23,466 bases of DNA from contig JBOGIG010000141.1 in the NCBI GenBank assembly GCA_050742455.1, positions 1 through 23,466 on the forward strand. The letters are read 5' to 3'. The stretch comes from JBOGIG01 sp050742455. GTDB lineage: Bacteria > Actinomycetota > Acidimicrobiia > Acidimicrobiales > JBOGIG01. Shown piece by piece: positions 21,755 through 23,466 of the stretch. A program made the position numbers and the translations under genes. Every line of letters begins with the position of its first letter. Positions within the stretch are counted from its first letter, which is position 1. The notes below the pieces were generated by a model, which made no database searches, was not told the DNA's origin, and saw only the letters and a list, made by a program, of their open reading frames with translations.

Positions 21755-22696
21755 ATGCACGATCGGGAGGCAAAATTGAAGTTCTGGCAGTCGGTGGCGT
21801 TCGTCGATACCGATCAACTCCTGGCCCTGGCCCGGCTGTCGGATGGGTTGGGCTATCACGGGATGATGGTCTCGGACCACGTTTTCTTTCCCCGGGAGCT
21901 GGATTCGAGCTATCCCTATTCTCCGACGGGAAAGCCCATGTGGGACTCTTCGGCCCCTTGGCCCGACCCCTGGGTCCTCATCGGGGCCCTAGCCGCCGCC
22001 ACTTCCAACCTCCGGTTCTCCACCAACATCTATGTGGCCCCGGCCCGTCACCCTTTTGTGGTGGCCAAGGCGGTGAGCACGGCGGCGGTGCTTTCCGGTA
22101 ACCGGGTGGCACTTGGTGTCGGGGCCGGGTGGATGCGCGAGGAGTTCGACGCCATGGGCCAGGACTTCTCCAACCGTGGGGCCCGCCTGGAGGAGATGAT
22201 CCCACTCCTGCGGCGCCTGTGGGAGGGCGGGATGGTGGAGCACCATGGCCGGCACTACGACTTCGCCTCCCTTGAGATGAGCCCGGCACCGACCCTTCCA
22301 GTCCCCATCTATGGCGGCGGGCAGAGCCCCGCCGCGCTGCGACGGGCCGCTCGACTGTGCAACGGCTGGATCGGCAATGCCTACCCGGTCGACGACGCCT
22401 TTGACTGGGTCCGACGCGTAAGGAAAGAACGTGATGACGTAGCGGGCCGGGCCGAGCCCTTTGAGATCATCCTGGGGGTGATGGCCATGCCCGACCCCGA
22501 TCTACTCAAGCGTTTGGAGGACGCCGGGGTCACCGGCGTGCTCTGTGCCCCGTGGCTGAGCCATTCCGTAACCGCTGGGCCAGAGAGCTCTGCCCGAGCT
22601 GACATCCCTGTCGATCCTGCCTCGCGGCGCTCCTATTCGGCACGGGCGCAAGCGGTGGAGAAGTTTGCCGAACTGGTTATTGAAAGGATGGCCTGA
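21755..22696 (+). CDS. LLM-class F420-dependent oxidoreductase
   Basis: 313 aa, luciferase-like TIM-barrel family. Clear segments are LARLSDGLGYHGMMVSDHVFFP (about 26-47), DPWVLIGALAAATSNLRFSTNIYVAPARHP (about 71-100), VALGVGAGWMREEFDAMG (about 117-134), RLEEMIPLLRRLWEGG and VPIYGGGQSPAALRRAARLCNGWIG. The lay-out matches actinobacterial LLM proteins that transfer hydride with F420H2 rather than FMN luciferases. Genes of this type are frequent in steroid- and terpenoid-degrading clusters, but most have no proven substrate. It is divergent from the CYP125-like gene and shares its control region. The following SDR-like gene starts on the base after its stop codon, so the two are one operon. Confidence 0.88.
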   Translation: MHDREAKLKFWQSVAFVDTDQLLALARLSDGLGYHGMMVSDHVFFPRELDSSYPYSPTGKPMWDSSAPWPDPWVLIGALAAATSNLRFSTNIYVAPARHPFVVAKAVSTAAVLSGNRVALGVGAGWMREEFDAMGQDFSNRGARLEEMIPLLRRLWEGGMVEHHGRHYDFASLEMSPAPTLPVPIYGGGQSPAALRRAARLCNGWIGNAYPVDDAFDWVRRVRKERDDVAGRAEPFEIILGVMAMPDPDLLKRLEDAGVTGVLCAPWLSHSVTAGPESSARADIPVDPASRRSYSARAQAVEKFAELVIERMA

Positions 22697-23452
22697 GTGA
22701 GCACGGGTCCGCTGACCGGCATGGCCGGTGTCGTGAGTGGCTCGGGAGCACCGATCCCGACCTTGAAGAAGATCCTTCTCGACAGGGGAGCCAACGTGAT
22801 CGACCCGGCCAGTTTGCCCCCCGGCCCTGCCGAGCCCCAACGGGCCGACGGTGCGGCCGAGCCCCAACCGGCCCCCGGCCCTGCCGAGCCCCAACGGGCC
22901 GACGGTACGGCCGGCCGGCTCGGGTTCTGGATTCACGTGGCGGGCCCGATGGGTGGACCCCTACCGTTCGTGGCGCTCGATCCGAGCGGCTTCGAGGCCA
23001 GGTGTGAGAACGTCATGGTGGCCGGACTCGAGGCGGTGCAGGCCGCTATGGGGGCGGGGGTGGATTCGATCCTGTTTGTCATGCCGACCGTGGCCATGGC
23101 CGGGGCCGCGGGTCAGGTGGCCTATTGCACCGCTTTGGAAGGCTTGCGAATCCTGGTTAAATCAACCGCTCGGCAGTGGGGAAGCCGCGGCTTGCGGGCC
23201 AACTGCCTGGCGGTGGGCGGCGAGCAATTCGAATTGGCCAGCCCGATCGCCCCGGCCTCCGGGCCTGGTCCGAACGGGCCCCGGCCATCTCACCCGCCCG
23301 GCCTGGTCCGATCCCTGTCCGCCCCGGCCCTGGGCGGTCCGGGTTCGGTTCTTGACCTGGCCCCCATGGTGGAGTTCTTGTGCGGGCCGGGCTCGAGCTT
23401 CGTCACAGGACTGACCCTGTGCCTGGACGGGGGCACGTGGATGGCCCCGTGA
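22697..23452 (+). CDS. Degenerate short-chain dehydrogenase/reductase (SDR) homologue
   Basis: 251 aa, starting at GTG directly after the LLM stop. The SDR outline is recognisable: a first strand plus SGSGAPIPTLKKILLDRGANVID (14-36), a fourth-strand-like FWIHVAGPMGG (77-87), a sixth-strand-like ILFVMPTVAMAG (125-136), the active-site helix VAYCTALEGLRILVKSTARQW (141-161), RGLRANCLAVGG (164-175), and an ending VTGLTLCLDGGTW. Canonical residues are missing. TGxxxGxG reads SGSGAPIP. The YxxxK pair reads Tyr143-CTA-Leu147. The catalytic Ser position is in PTVAM. About 35 residues after strand 2 are replaced by an AEPQ repeat, so part of the cofactor-binding fold is lost. A binding subunit, pseudoenzyme or decaying gene are all possible; the intact frame favours a retained protein. 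Confidence 0.72.
   Translation: MSTGPLTGMAGVVSGSGAPIPTLKKILLDRGANVIDPASLPPGPAEPQRADGAAEPQPAPGPAEPQRADGTAGRLGFWIHVAGPMGGPLPFVALDPSGFEARCENVMVAGLEAVQAAMGAGVDSILFVMPTVAMAGAAGQVAYCTALEGLRILVKSTARQWGSRGLRANCLAVGGEQFELASPIAPASGPGPNGPRPSHPPGLVRSLSAPALGGPGSVLDLAPMVEFLCGPGSSFVTGLTLCLDGGTWMAP
22818..22913 (+). repeat. 27-bp-period in-frame repeat inside the SDR-like gene
   Basis: A 42-bp stretch at 22818-22859 recurs at 22872-22913 with one mismatch (offset 54). The middle also holds a GCCGAGCCCCAAC copy, giving an underlying 27-bp period with three units. It encodes AEPQRADG / AEPQPAPG / AEPQRADG. Confidence 0.9.
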
Positions 23453-23466
23453 CGCCCTCGTCCCCG

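Noticed and set aside
23240..23330. Repeated GGCCTGGTCCGA near the SDR-like 3' part
   Set aside because: Only 12 bp with a poorly matched surrounding in Pro/Gly-rich coding sequence; not convincing as a tandem array.
23453..23466. Sequence after the SDR-like gene
   Set aside because: Only 14 bases remain and nothing can be read from them.

Overview
The window is high-GC, densely coded DNA with frequent GTG and TTG starts. It carries paired FadE-type acyl-CoA dehydrogenases, a CYP125-like P450, LLM and PPOX enzymes of the kind that use F420, BluB and TetR regulation. This points to an aerobic Actinomycetota. I lean towards Acidimicrobiia or a related environmental lineage rather than Mycobacterium, because the transporter is a Liv-type ABC system and no Mce genes are present. 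That placement is inference. No tRNA, rRNA, CRISPR array, insertion sequence or phage gene was seen. The longest gene-free stretch is about 170 bp, at 8340-8507.

Layout. (1) 1-2431, minus strand: acetoacetyl-CoA synthetase, then a crotonase cut by the window edge. (2) 2458-4136, plus strand: bluB overlapping a beta-propeller lipoprotein. (3) 4130-6334, minus strand: a fused E1-alpha/E1-beta 2-oxoacid dehydrogenase, divergent from a FadE26/FadE29-like dehydrogenase at 6468-7643. (4) 7698-8339, minus strand: an isochorismatase-fold protein, divergent from a crotonase at 8508-9374. (5) 9428-14213, plus strand: amidohydrolase, two coupled acyl-CoA dehydrogenases and a thiolase. (6) 14309-19979, plus strand: a branched-chain-type ABC importer condensed into three genes (lipoprotein SBP, fused LivH-LivM, fused LivG-LivF) followed by a TetR regulator. 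(7) 20002-21685, minus strand: CYP125-like P450 and a PPOX flavoprotein, divergent from an LLM oxidoreductase and a degenerate SDR at 21755-23452.

How it may work together (inference): the importer brings in an organic acid or a lipid side-chain acid, the P450 oxidises a terminal methyl, and the dehydrogenases, crotonases and thiolase perform beta-oxidation. The acetoacetyl-CoA synthetase and the 2-oxoacid dehydrogenase feed central CoA metabolism. Two near-identical operators (TAGAAT-NN-GTT-N-TA) resembling the KstR box lie at the crotonase and P450/LLM promoters. A second dyad (CTGAC-N5-GTCAG) recurs at four promoters. Together they suggest a coordinated regulon.

The most unusual feature is a set of at least ten short local tandem duplications (units of 11-33 bp). 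They sit almost only at permissive places: inter-domain linkers of fused proteins, N- and C-terminal tails, across stop codons, and in intergenic gaps. Two of the three subunit fusions have such a repeat as their linker, and one SDR-like gene has a repeat in place of part of its Rossmann fold.
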